Shown here: positions 1 to 5,714 of the stretch, piece after piece
Layout of the letters: every line of letters starts with the position of its first letter
Numbering within the stretch: position 1 is the first letter of the stretch
Assembly (NCBI GenBank): GCA_003512805.1
Contig: DOOK01000290.1
Location: 726 to 7,144 of the forward strand
Origin: Erwinia sp.
Lineage (GTDB): Bacteria; Pseudomonadota; Gammaproteobacteria; Enterobacterales; Enterobacteriaceae
Reading direction: 5' to 3'
DNA: 6,419 nucleotides
Translations under genes and position numbers: made by a program
Notes under the pieces: generated by a model
What the model saw: the letters and a program-made list of their open reading frames with translations, nothing else
Database searches by the model: none
What the model was told of the DNA's origin: nothing

Positions 1-12
1 AACTACAGAGGA
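1..12 (-). tRNA. tRNA-Asn, 5' end only (cut by window edge)
   Basis: Read on the minus strand, bases 12 to 1 give TCCTCTGTAGTT. This is the exact start of the enterobacterial tRNA-Asn(GUU): the 5' acceptor strand followed by the first bases of the D-arm region. The rest of the gene lies off the left edge. Two facts support the call beyond the 12-nt match: a textbook stable-RNA promoter points straight at it, and in E. coli a tRNA-Asn gene lies immediately downstream of mtfA in the same direction, as here. Only 12 nt can be seen, so the anticodon itself is not observed. Confidence 0.9.
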
Positions 13-23
13 ATCGGTTTCGA

Positions 24-60
24 TGGGGCGCATAGTAGCGAGGGCTGAGCGGCGTGTCAA
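24..60 (-). promoter_or_regulatory. sigma70 promoter of tRNA-Asn with GC-rich discriminator
   Basis: On the minus strand there is a perfect -35 TTGACA (60-55), a 17-bp spacer (54-38) and a -10 TACTAT (37-32). The GC-rich discriminator GCGCCCC (31-25) follows. Transcription probably starts near base 24, leaving a 12-nt leader before the mature tRNA. The GC-rich discriminator is typical of stable-RNA promoters under ppGpp/DksA (stringent) control. That regulation is inferred from the sequence class. Confidence 0.88.
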
Positions 61-113
61 CAGGAAAAAAGTTCAGGCCTTTCAACTGGCTATCTTTAAA
101 ACAATAGGGACAG

Positions 114-881
114 TTACTGTACGGTGTCCGCACCGTTGCGCAACAGCGGATCCTGACGATAGAAGCCGCAAAAAAGGCGGTAAAGGGTTGGAAAGCGTTC
201 ATTCAGCAGTTCAGGCGCGCTGAAAAAATATTCAGACAGGACGGCAAAGCATTCTGCCGGATCGCTGGCCGCATAAGCATCTATCGTCGCGGCGTTTTCG
301 CCTACCAGGTCGATTTCTTCTGTGATGCTGGCCATGGCTTCGGTCAGCGCCTGCTCCCATGCCGCCACGTTCCGCAGTGGCATAGCCGGTACGCCATTAG
401 CGTTATCACTGCCTCGGCTATCCAGCTTGTGGGCAACTTCATGAATAATCAGGTTATAACCGGAAAGGTCGAACGAATCCTGCACGTCCAGCCAGTTAAG
501 CACTACCGGGCCCTGTTGCCAGCTCTGGCCCGACTGTACCATGCTCTCGCGGTGCACCAGGCCAAACTCATCCTGCCATTCGTCGTCAACGATAAAAGGC
601 GCAGGATAGAGCAACACCTCATGAAAACCATCCAGCCAGTCATAGCCCAGGTTGAGTACCGGCAGGCAGAACAGCAGAGCCAGCCGGGTAGACTTCAGAT
701 CGTCCAGCGCAAAATCCTGCAGCGCCACCAGCCGTTTTTGTTGCAGGAAGCGCGTGGCCAGCTGGATAAGCTTTTGCTGCTCGGCATCATTCAGTGCGCC
801 AAGCAGGGGGATAGCTAACGCCTGCTGCCAGGGCAGCGCGTCGAAGACGGCATCGTTGGATTTCCGGAACCATTTCATCAT
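114..881 (-). CDS. mtfA: MtfA, Mlc-titrating zinc metallopeptidase
   Basis: This is a cytoplasmic zinc peptidase of 255 aa (E. coli 265 aa). In E. coli it binds the global glucose repressor Mlc (DgsA) and frees ptsG and related PTS genes; binding to Mlc also raises its peptidase activity. The gluzincin motif HEVAH is at residues 147-151. A conserved downstream block, [20 protein letters not shown] (201-220), includes Glu210, a likely third zinc ligand. The conserved WLDGFHEVL (82-90) and SGQSWQQGP (117-125) stretches are also present. The start is a double ATG (881 and 878) with only a weak upstream GGG as Shine-Dalgarno, so either ATG could be used. The C-terminus is about 10 aa shorter than in E. 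coli. The gene reads towards the tRNA-Asn promoter, whose -35 lies 53 bp past the stop. Confidence 0.97.
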   Translation of the reverse strand: MMKWFRKSNDAVFDALPWQQALAIPLLGALNDAEQQKLIQLATRFLQQKRLVALQDFALDDLKSTRLALLFCLPVLNLGYDWLDGFHEVLLYPAPFIVDDEWQDEFGLVHRESMVQSGQSWQQGPVVLNWLDVQDSFDLSGYNLIIHEVAHKLDSRGSDNANGVPAMPLRNVAAWEQALTEAMASITEEIDLVGENAATIDAYAASDPAECFAVLSEYFFSAPELLNERFPTLYRLFCGFYRQDPLLRNGADTVQ

Positions 882-1029
882 CAGTCAACCCAAAGCAGAG
901 GAGACTTACCCTGCCGCAGCGGCTCGTTTTGCACAAGGTCCGGCGTGCAGGCCACATAAGAGGGCAGGGCAGCATGGAACAAACTGGCAAGCTTAAGCAA
1001 GCTTTTCAGTCGCATTCTGTGACGGCACG

Positions 1030-1055
1030 AAAAGGCGGGCCCGGTGGCCCGAGCC
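1030..1055 (-). terminator. intrinsic terminator of the ASCH-like gene
   Basis: On the minus strand a 6-bp perfect GC stem (CGGGCC/GGCCCG, arms 1051-1046 and 1041-1036) closes a 4-nt loop. Two further G-C pairs lie beyond a small bulge (1055-1054 with 1035-1034). A short T-run (TTTT, 1033-1030) follows. It lies 19 bp past the stop of the minus-strand gene at 1075-1734. It should separate that gene from mtfA, which is also on the minus strand and begins about 150 bp further on. The T-run is short, so termination may be incomplete. Confidence 0.62.
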
Positions 1056-1074
1056 AGCCGGAACCGGAGGGCGC

Positions 1075-1734
1075 TTATAAACGCTCGAATTCAATCACCC
1101 AGACCCAGGGGTTCACTTCCCAACTGGTGCCGCCATACTGCAGTGCCCACTGCTTGCGGTAAGCATCCTTGGGTGAAATGACCTCGTTGTGCATAGTAAA
1201 AAAGTTATTCAAAAAATGAGAATCTGTCTGCACGCCTTCGGCCAGTACATCATCGTCGCTGATATCCTGAATTTTCTCTGCCCGAACGGCGGTGACGACC
1301 AAATCGATTCGGCTCGCCCAGCGCGGCATATGAATGCCGGCCTGCCAGCCAAAATGTTCATCTTCTTCCCCTGCGCTGGAAAACTCGCTGGTATCGGCCC
1401 GGTAGCGGCACCAGGCAGAAGACTTAAACAGGGCCGGATTACGTTCGTAGTTGGCCATCTCTTCTACGGGGACAACCGGGCCTCGCCAGGTCTCTCTTAC
1501 CCACAGGCGATCGCCCGGTTGGCCGTAGGGACAGTGGTAGCTTAAGTTTTCCATGCCCATCACGCGGTTGCCCTGCAGGTGATTATTCAGGACATCAATC
1601 CCGTAGCACCCTTCATGATTATCCTGACCTGGGCCAAAAAGTTGTGACTTCATAATGCGTCGGGTCTGGCGCTGCTGGCCTGAGAGCAGTGCTCGCACCC
1701 GTTGATCGCTAAACAAAATCGGGCGTTCTTTCAT
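1075..1734 (-). CDS. phage-type ASCH-fold protein, function unknown
   Basis: This 219-aa protein resembles a family carried by many lambdoid phages and prophages, usually annotated as ASCH-domain or 'morphogenetic' protein. The N-terminal RALLSGQQRQTRR (14-26) matches the ASCH G-x-K/Q-x-x-T-x-R signature. CPYGQPGDRLWVRETW (68-83), HMPRWASRI (135-143), a 'DISDDDVLAEGV' stretch (157-168) and the terminal NPWVWVIEF (208-216) are the blocks usually conserved in the phage proteins. The ASCH fold is related to PUA RNA-binding domains, and E. coli YqfB of this superfamily hydrolyses N4-acetylcytidine, but no enzyme activity can be assigned here. AGGGGT at 1746-1741 lies 6 nt before the ATG and fixes the start. 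No integrase, structural or lysis gene is nearby, so it is a solitary gene, perhaps a domesticated phage remnant. Confidence 0.76.
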   Translation of the reverse strand: MKERPILFSDQRVRALLSGQQRQTRRIMKSQLFGPGQDNHEGCYGIDVLNNHLQGNRVMGMENLSYHCPYGQPGDRLWVRETWRGPVVPVEEMANYERNPALFKSSAWCRYRADTSEFSSAGEEDEHFGWQAGIHMPRWASRIDLVVTAVRAEKIQDISDDDVLAEGVQTDSHFLNNFFTMHNEVISPKDAYRKQWALQYGGTSWEVNPWVWVIEFERL

Positions 1735-2075
1735 GGTTTGACCCCTGTTTCTTATTAGTTAAGACCCGCTCACCGCCGTCAGGCGAAAAGGGATCCGGCA
1801 TATGCTGTTAGCCTGTAGTGAAAAGTGTATACAAAAAGTTATGCAAACATTAGCTGTGCTTGTTTATTTTTGAACCTCTTCTTCGCTCTCGCTTTCTGTG
1901 TGCGACGGGTGGCGAAGATCGGGTTCTGGCGGCTAAACGCCGCTGCTTTATCCGGGCCATCATAAATTTGACATCTGCCGCCTTTACAATCCCTTACAGT
2001 GAGCATGAGAGGGTATTATCGGAGCTTTCCGACAATAGCTTTAGTAAAAAACGACGACCGGCCGGCATTGATTCT

Positions 2076-2106
2076 AACTTACTGTGCAACAAAATGCTGG
2101 TAAGTT
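2076..2106. repeat. inverted repeat, 7-bp arms
   Basis: AACTTAC (2076-2082) is matched by its exact reverse complement GTAAGTT (2100-2106) across 17 bp. A further inner GCA/TGC pairing could extend the hairpin. There is no T-run on either strand, so it does not look like a terminator. It could be a protein-binding dyad or a structured leader, or it may have no function. Confidence 0.5.
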
Positions 2107-2176
2107 ATTGCAAAAACAACATTATAAGTGTTTATCATTTTGGTTAAAAACAAGCCATTCGTTTGCGCTGTGTCAC

Positions 2177-2206
2177 CCTCGCTACGGGAAAATTGTTGTA
2201 GCGGGG
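2177..2206. repeat. stem-loop upstream of yedJ
   Basis: CCTCGCTAC (2177-2185) pairs with GTAGCGGGG (2198-2206): 9 bp with one G-U, around a 12-nt loop. The candidate yedJ -35 overlaps the right arm. No T-run follows on either strand. It is the strongest hairpin in the long intergenic region, and its role is unknown. Confidence 0.5.
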
Positions 2207-2225
2207 TTAAGGCAAGGGTTATAAA
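2196..2225 (+). promoter_or_regulatory. candidate yedJ promoter
   Basis: TTGTAG (2196-2201), an 18-bp spacer and a good -10 TATAAA (2220-2225) face yedJ. Transcription would start near 2232 and leave a leader of about 84 nt. The -35 is poor (only TTG matches), so this rests mainly on the -10. Confidence 0.35.
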
Positions 2226-2257
2226 CATGATGTAGATCGCATTTTTATCGCTGGTGG

Positions 2258-2282
2258 CACCGCGGTGAAGTCAGCCGCTGAC
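2258..2282. promoter_or_regulatory. paired palindromes in the yedJ leader
   Basis: Two dyads lie 2 bp apart: a perfect 10-bp palindrome CACCGCGGTG (2258-2267) and GTCAGC-c-GCTGAC (2270-2282), with 6-bp arms around one base. They sit 34 bp before the yedJ start, within the predicted transcript. They could be an operator or a small structured leader. No known regulator site was recognised. Confidence 0.35.
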
Positions 2283-2315
2283 GCCTTTGCAAATTGATAT
2301 TACAGGGAAAAAGCT

Positions 2316-3020
2316 ATGACACTGACCCACTGGCAAACTCGCTTTGAAAGCTGGCTGTTTGAGAGCTGGCCACAGGATGACAAAGCGCATGACGTGGCGC
2401 ATCTGCGACGCGTCTGGCTTACGGCACAGCGTATGATGAAAGGGATGCACGTGGATGAGCTGGTTGTGCTTACCGGCTGCTATTTTCACGATATTGTCAA
2501 TTTGCCCAAAAACCATCCTGAACGTCATCTGGCTTCGGCAAAGGCGGCGGTCGAAACACGGCGCATATTAACGGAAGTCTTTCCGGATTTTCCTGCGGAC
2601 AAGCGTGACGCGGTAGCGCATGTGGTACACGCCCACAGTTTTAGTGCAGGCGTGACAGCGGAAACGCTGGAGGCGAAAATCGTTCAGGACGCTGACCGCC
2701 TGGAATCACTGGGTGCAATCGGGCTGGCTCGGGTGTTTTACGTGTCCGGCGCGCTGGGACGCTCGCTATTCGACAGCGCCGACCCACTGGGTCGAGATCG
2801 CCCTCTGAACGATGCGGAATGGGCGCTCGATCATTTTCAGAAAAAGCTTCTTAAGTTGCCGCAAACCATGCAGACGGCGGAGGGACGGCGGCTTGCCGAA
2901 CATAATGCGGATTTCCTGATTACCTATATGGCCAAGCTTTGCGCTGAACTGAAAGGGGAATTCTGCGAGCTGGATCCTGATGTCCTGCGGGAATTTGTCG
3001 AGGCGCGCGGGAAATATTAA
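2316..3020 (+). CDS. yedJ: YedJ, HD-domain metal-dependent phosphohydrolase
   Basis: This 234-aa protein (E. coli YedJ 231 aa) has the complete HD metal-binding set: His29 in HDVAHLRRV, the HD doublet His58-Asp59 in CYFHDI, His105/His107 in VVHAHSFS, and Asp125/Asp127 in [10 protein letters not shown]. The block [17 protein letters not shown] (132-148) and [18 protein letters not shown] are strongly YedJ-like. HD proteins of this type hydrolyse phosphate esters, often of nucleotides, but the physiological substrate of YedJ is not established. It has no signal peptide or membrane segment and should be cytosolic. AGGGA (2304-2308) lies 7 nt before the ATG and supports the start. In E. coli yedJ lies directly beside dcm. 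Here two genes separate them. Confidence 0.94.
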   Translation: MTLTHWQTRFESWLFESWPQDDKAHDVAHLRRVWLTAQRMMKGMHVDELVVLTGCYFHDIVNLPKNHPERHLASAKAAVETRRILTEVFPDFPADKRDAVAHVVHAHSFSAGVTAETLEAKIVQDADRLESLGAIGLARVFYVSGALGRSLFDSADPLGRDRPLNDAEWALDHFQKKLLKLPQTMQTAEGRRLAEHNADFLITYMAKLCAELKGEFCELDPDVLREFVEARGKY

Positions 3021-3093
3021 ATTTTTGTGACAGTATGGTTAAGGGGATCTTTTCAGGCTACCGTGTTGCTAACATTTACCAGGAGATTCAGGC

Positions 3094-3381
3094 ATGACCG
3101 ACGCTGTTAGCTTAACGTTAAAAATTGACCCGGCTTTGAAAGAGACGCTGAAAAATCTGGCACAGGAAAACCAGATTTCGCTCAGTCAGGAAGTCAGCCA
3201 GCGTTTGCAGCTCAGTCTGTCCACCCAACAGCATCCGGCGGTCGACAACCAGAGCGTGCTCGAAGAGGTTGCTCCTCAGCTAAACGCCAAAAGCGCGTCC
3301 GAAGAGGCTGATGCTCAGCTAAATGCCAGCGAGTTAAAACAGGTACGCGCCCTGCTTAAGAAATCGAAAAAGAAAAAGTAA
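3094..3381 (+). CDS. Arc-type ribbon-helix-helix DNA-binding protein
   Basis: This 95-aa protein is of a kind I cannot name beyond its fold. Residues 5-43 align well with phage P22 Arc: a strand VSLTLKI (5-11), helix A PALKETLKNLAQEN (13-26), a turn, and helix B LSQEVSQRLQLSL (30-42). The 'AQEN-IS-SQEVSQRL' pattern parallels Arc's 'AEEN-RS-NSEIYQRV'. The alternating strand residues Ser6, Thr8 and Lys10 occupy the places of Arc's DNA-contacting Gln, Asn and Arg. The acidic linker holds two 13-residue copies (54-66 and 67-79, each ending in QLNA plus one residue), and the tail is Lys-rich (KKSKKKK). AGGAG about 9 nt before the ATG supports the start. It lies 73 bp after yedJ and may share its transcript. 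There is no adjacent toxin gene, so an antitoxin role is not supported. A repressor or nucleoid-binding role is possible. Confidence 0.72.
   Translation: MTDAVSLTLKIDPALKETLKNLAQENQISLSQEVSQRLQLSLSTQQHPAVDNQSVLEEVAPQLNAKSASEEADAQLNASELKQVRALLKKSKKKK
3261..3329 (+). repeat. 39-bp-period tandem duplication inside the Arc-like gene
   Basis: The units at 3261-3289 and 3300-3328 agree at about 25 of 29 bases (shared cores CGAAGAGG and CTCAGCTAAA). They are offset by 39 bp, exactly 13 codons, which keeps the frame. In protein the copies are residues 54-66 and 67-79, sharing S-x-x-EE and QLNA. The DNA-level similarity suggests a fairly recent duplication in the linker. Confidence 0.8.
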
Positions 3382-3387
3382 AGCGCC

Positions 3388-3411
3388 GTCCCTGGCCGCC
3401 CGGTCAGGGAC
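3388..3411. terminator. strong hairpin between convergent genes
   Basis: GTCCCTGGCC (3388-3397) pairs with GGTCAGGGAC (3402-3411): 10 bp including one G-U, with a 4-nt loop. It sits 6 bp after the stop of the Arc-like gene and 63 bp past the stop of convergent queH. This is the classic place for a shared terminator. Neither strand has an immediate T-run: ATATAATC follows on plus, and scattered Ts follow on minus. It may therefore act weakly, or protect transcript ends from exonucleases. Confidence 0.48.
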
Positions 3412-3474
3412 ATATAATCACGGTTGTCGCTCGCCACCAGATCGCAAGGCTTCTTCATGCCGTATAGACAGGGG

Positions 3475-4134
3475 CTAAACTTCTTCGTCATCTCCGTAAT
3501 AGAGTACGCCAAGCTTAATCAACGGCCGACCCTGGCTTTTGCGGTGCAGGTTGCTGTCGCGCAATGAATAAACGCAACCGCAATACTCCTGCTGATAGAA
3601 GCGTTCGCGCTTGCTGATGTCAATCATGCGTGCCGAGCCGCCTTTTTTCCGCCAGTTGTAATCCCAGTAGGCCAACCCCGGATAGGGCGCAGCAGCACGC
3701 TCGCCGCAGTCGTTAATTTGCTGCATATTTTTCCAGCGCGAAATGCCCAGGCAGCTGGTCATGACCGGAAAGCCATTTTCATGGGCATAAAGTGCAGTAC
3801 GCTCAAAACGCATATCAAAACACATAGTACAGCGTGCGCCACGTTCCGGTTCCCATTCCATGCCTTTAGCCCGCTCAAACCAGTTGTCGGTATCGTAATC
3901 GGCATCAATAAAAGGGACACCATGCTTTTCGGCAAAGCGGATATTTTCCTCTTTACGCAGCAAATACTCTTTTTGCGGGTGAATATTGGGATTATAAAAA
4001 AAGATAGTGTAATCGATGCCCGCAGCCGCGATAGCTTCCATAACCTCGCCAGAGCAGGGCGCGCAGCAAGAGTGCAATAGCAGTTTGTTCGCGCCGTTCG
4101 GCAGGCTTAACGGCGGACGAGTTATATCGCTCAT
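3475..4134 (-). CDS. queH: QueH, epoxyqueuosine reductase (cobalamin-independent)
   Basis: This 219-aa iron-sulfur enzyme catalyses the last step of queuosine synthesis, reducing epoxyqueuosine to queuosine at the wobble base of GUN tRNAs (Asn, Asp, His, Tyr). It does the job of QueG without needing vitamin B12. The QueH (DUF208) hallmarks are visible: [12 protein letters not shown] with Cys23-Cys24 and Cys27, RCTMCFDMR with Cys102 and Cys105, the [11 protein letters not shown] block (126-136), and the C-terminal CGC (185-187). The adjacent-Cys pair and the CxxC are the expected ligands of the [4Fe-4S] cluster, and the late CxC is a candidate redox pair. GGAG (4146-4143) lies 8 nt before the ATG. 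The gene stands alone, convergent to the Arc-like gene and divergent from dcm. No other queuosine gene is in the window. Confidence 0.95.
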   Translation of the reverse strand: MSDITRPPLSLPNGANKLLLHSCCAPCSGEVMEAIAAAGIDYTIFFYNPNIHPQKEYLLRKEENIRFAEKHGVPFIDADYDTDNWFERAKGMEWEPERGARCTMCFDMRFERTALYAHENGFPVMTSCLGISRWKNMQQINDCGERAAAPYPGLAYWDYNWRKKGGSARMIDISKRERFYQQEYCGCVYSLRDSNLHRKSQGRPLIKLGVLYYGDDEEV

Positions 4135-4164
4135 TATTTCAGCTCCATTTTTTTAAACACGGCA

Positions 4165-4193
4165 AGTTTAGGCGGATGATCGGCCAATGTCAC
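4165..4193 (-). promoter_or_regulatory. candidate queH promoter
   Basis: On the minus strand there is -35 GTGACA (4193-4188, 5 of 6 bases), an exact 17-bp spacer and -10 TAAACT (4170-4165, 4 of 6). The start would be near 4158, about 24 nt before the queH ATG. The geometry is good and the -10 is moderate. Confidence 0.48.
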
Positions 4194-4218
4194 GGATCCC
4201 GGCTCACAGTAAAAGCCG

Positions 4219-4230
4219 CCAGCCCCCTGG
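4219..4230. promoter_or_regulatory. CCAG-cccc-CTGG dyad with a Dcm site (CCTGG) upstream of dcm
   Basis: CCAG (4219-4222) and CTGG (4227-4230) form a small dyad around CCCC. Bases 4226-4230 read CCTGG, a Dcm recognition site. Further matching pairs flank it unevenly: TAAAA at 4210-4214 with TTTTA at 4231-4235. It lies 20 bp before the candidate dcm -10, roughly where a -35 would be. Self-regulation by Dcm or by methylation is possible but unproven. Confidence 0.3.
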
Positions 4231-4246
4231 TTTTAGCCTGATGAAG

Positions 4247-4255
4247 TGGTAGACT
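4247..4255 (+). promoter_or_regulatory. candidate extended -10 promoter of dcm
   Basis: TGG-TAGACT (4247-4255) fits an extended -10 element (TGn plus a hexamer matching TATAAT at 4 of 6). There is no good -35 at 16-18 bp. Transcription would begin near 4262, downstream of the in-frame GTG at 4246, which supports the ATG at 4288 as the true dcm start. Confidence 0.38.
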
Positions 4256-4287
4256 GGCAGGCGTTTATTTCCGGCAACCGAGAGATT

Positions 4288-5667
4288 ATGAGCGAGTTTG
4301 ACACTATTGCAGAAGCCCAGTCTGGTCTGGAAGATCGCCAGCTGGCGGCACGCCTGCTGGCCGTTTACGATATCAAAACCCTTCTGGCGACGCTGCAGCA
4401 GGTTGGTCACGCTAAGTGGACGCGGGAAACCTTAAACTGCTGGCTGAACGGCACGGGAACGGTATTGAGCCAGGCGGAAGCGGCGGCGTTATCCGCTCTG
4501 TTGCCCGAGCCGCCCGCCCATCATCCGCATTACGCTTTTCGCTTTATCGATCTGTTTGCCGGTATCGGCGGCATTCGCAGCGGCTTTGAGGCGATTGGCG
4601 GGCAGTGCGTGTTTACCAGTGAATGGAATAAATACTCGGTCAGAACCTATAAGGCGAACTGGTACTGCGATCCCCAGGCGCACGTGTTTAATCAGGATAT
4701 CCGCGACGTGACGTTAAGCGCCCGGCCGGTTAGCGAGCAGGAAGCCTATCAGCATATTGACCAGAACGTACCGGATCACGATGTGCTGCTGGCCGGTTTT
4801 CCCTGCCAGCCGTTCTCGCTGGCTGGCGTCTCGAAAAAAAATGCGCTGGGCCGCGCCCACGGTTTTGAATGCGAAGCGCAGGGCACGCTGTTTTTTGACG
4901 TGGCGCGCATTATTACCGCGAAAAAACCGGCGATCTTTGTGCTGGAAAACGTTAAAAATCTGAAGAGCCATGACAAAGGGAAAACCTTCCGCATCATTAT
5001 GGCCACGCTGGACGAGCTGGGTTACGACGTGGCCGATGCGGATCTCAACGGTTCTGCCGATCCCAAAATTGTCGACGGCAAGCATTTTCTACCACAGCAT
5101 CGCGAGCGTATCGTGCTGGTAGGGTTTCGGCGCGACTTGAATCTGCCCAAATTCACGCTTTCCGCGCTCGCCTCGCTCTATCCACAGCAAAGGATCCCGC
5201 TGCGCCAGCTGCTGGACAGCCAGGTCGAGGCTAAATATATCCTTACGCCGTCGCTGTGGAAGTACCTCTATAACTACGCGAAAAAGCATCAGGCAAAGGG
5301 CAACGGTTTTGGTTATGGGCTGGTGGACCCCGATAAAGAGCACGGCGTGGTGCGGACGCTTTCTGCGCGCTACTACAAAGACGGGTCGGAAATCCTGATC
5401 GATCGCGGCTGGGATCGGCAACAGGGCGAAGCAGATTTTGACCATCCGCAAAATCAGCAGCGTCGCCCGCGCCGCCTGACGCCAAGAGAGTGCGCCCGGT
5501 TAATGGGCTTCGAAGCACCTGGCGAAACGCGTTTCCGCATTCCGGTTTCAGACAGCCAGGCCTATCGCCAGTTTGGTAATTCAGTGGTGGTGCCGGCTTT
5601 TGCCGCGGTCGCCAGGCTGTTGCAGCCCTGGATAGCGCAGGCGGTAAAACAGCGTTCCCAAAAGTAG
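4288..5667 (+). CDS. dcm: Dcm, DNA (cytosine-5) methyltransferase for CCWGG
   Basis: It transfers a methyl group from S-adenosylmethionine to the inner cytosine of CCWGG. All main C5-methyltransferase motifs are present (459-aa numbering): motif I DLFAGIGG (88-95) for AdoMet binding, motif IV PCQPFS (172-177) with catalytic Cys173, motif VI ENV (220-222), motif VIII QHRERI (270-275), and motif X around GNSVVVP (430-436). The target-recognition region between VIII and X, including [16 protein letters not shown], is nearly E. coli-like, so CCWGG specificity is expected. An in-frame GTG at 4246 would add 14 aa. The ATG at 4288 is preferred because its N-terminus matches the length of E. coli Dcm, although only a weak GAGAG precedes it. 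The C-terminus is shorter than in E. coli (472 aa), and the gene ends 47 bp before vsr. Confidence 0.98.
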   Translation: MSEFDTIAEAQSGLEDRQLAARLLAVYDIKTLLATLQQVGHAKWTRETLNCWLNGTGTVLSQAEAAALSALLPEPPAHHPHYAFRFIDLFAGIGGIRSGFEAIGGQCVFTSEWNKYSVRTYKANWYCDPQAHVFNQDIRDVTLSARPVSEQEAYQHIDQNVPDHDVLLAGFPCQPFSLAGVSKKNALGRAHGFECEAQGTLFFDVARIITAKKPAIFVLENVKNLKSHDKGKTFRIIMATLDELGYDVADADLNGSADPKIVDGKHFLPQHRERIVLVGFRRDLNLPKFTLSALASLYPQQRIPLRQLLDSQVEAKYILTPSLWKYLYNYAKKHQAKGNGFGYGLVDPDKEHGVVRTLSARYYKDGSEILIDRGWDRQQGEADFDHPQNQQRRPRRLTPRECARLMGFEAPGETRFRIPVSDSQAYRQFGNSVVVPAFAAVARLLQPWIAQAVKQRSQK

Positions 5668-5685
5668 GCGGCGGCTCCGGGCGTC

Positions 5686-5691
5686 TATACT
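5686..5691 (+). promoter_or_regulatory. possible -10 element ahead of vsr
   Basis: TATACT matches 5 of 6 bases of the sigma70 -10 and lies 23 bp before the vsr ATG. No credible -35 is found at 16-18 bp (the sequence is GC-rich), so independent vsr transcription is only a possibility. A transcript starting here would still include the strong Shine-Dalgarno sequence at 5703-5710. Confidence 0.22.
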
Positions 5692-5714
5692 GAAGTCATC
5701 TCAAGGAGGACGCC

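Larger units (their letters stand above)
1735..2315. other. 581-bp intergenic region between divergent genes
   Basis: No convincing gene is present. The longest frame (95 codons from 1860) has no ribosome-binding site and no protein-like composition. The region must hold the promoters of both flanking divergent genes. Visible elements are a TGTATACA palindrome (1826-1833), a GCATATGC palindrome (1798-1805), a GCGGC/GCCGC mini-hairpin near 1930-1945, a 5-bp hairpin (2019-2032), 7-bp inverted repeats AACTTAC/GTAAGTT (2076-2106), a 9-bp stem (2177-2206) and two dyads just before yedJ. None is followed by a clear T-run. No known sRNA or riboswitch was recognised. Confidence 0.6.

Noticed and set aside
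62..95. Possible terminator of mtfA ahead of a six-T run on the minus strand (70-65)
   Set aside because: The T-run is real, but the stem has only about 4 A/T-rich pairs, too weak to call.
993..1010. AAGCTT-AAGC-AAGCTT hairpin followed by TT
   Set aside because: The 6-bp A/T-rich stem arises from two copies of a palindrome, and no gene on the plus strand ends here.
1..1074. Genomic island integrated at tRNA-Asn
   Set aside because: tRNA-linked insertions normally use the 3' end of the tRNA, which lies off the left edge. This side is the 5' promoter side, and no integrase or att repeat is visible.
1926..1957. REP/BIME-like element (GCGGC-loop-GCCGC then TTTATCCGGGCC)
   Set aside because: It only vaguely recalls the E. 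coli REP consensus, the stem is 5 bp and there is no second copy in the window.
1968..1990. Perfect TTGACA (1968-1973) with TACAAT (1985-1990)
   Set aside because: The spacing is only 11 bp, too short for sigma70, and no -10 lies at 16-18 bp.
1860..2147. 95-codon open frame in the large intergenic gap
   Set aside because: It has no Shine-Dalgarno sequence, an irregular composition, no recognisable motif, and overlaps several dyads. It is most likely chance.
3094..3381. Antitoxin of a type II toxin-antitoxin pair
   Set aside because: RHH proteins are often antitoxins, but no small toxin gene lies on either side. The flanks are yedJ and convergent queH.
4246..4287. Upstream GTG start adding 14 residues to Dcm
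   Set aside because: The ATG at 4288 gives an N-terminus that matches E. coli Dcm in length, and the candidate -10 (4250-4255) overlaps the start of the extension, so the GTG would lie upstream of the transcript.
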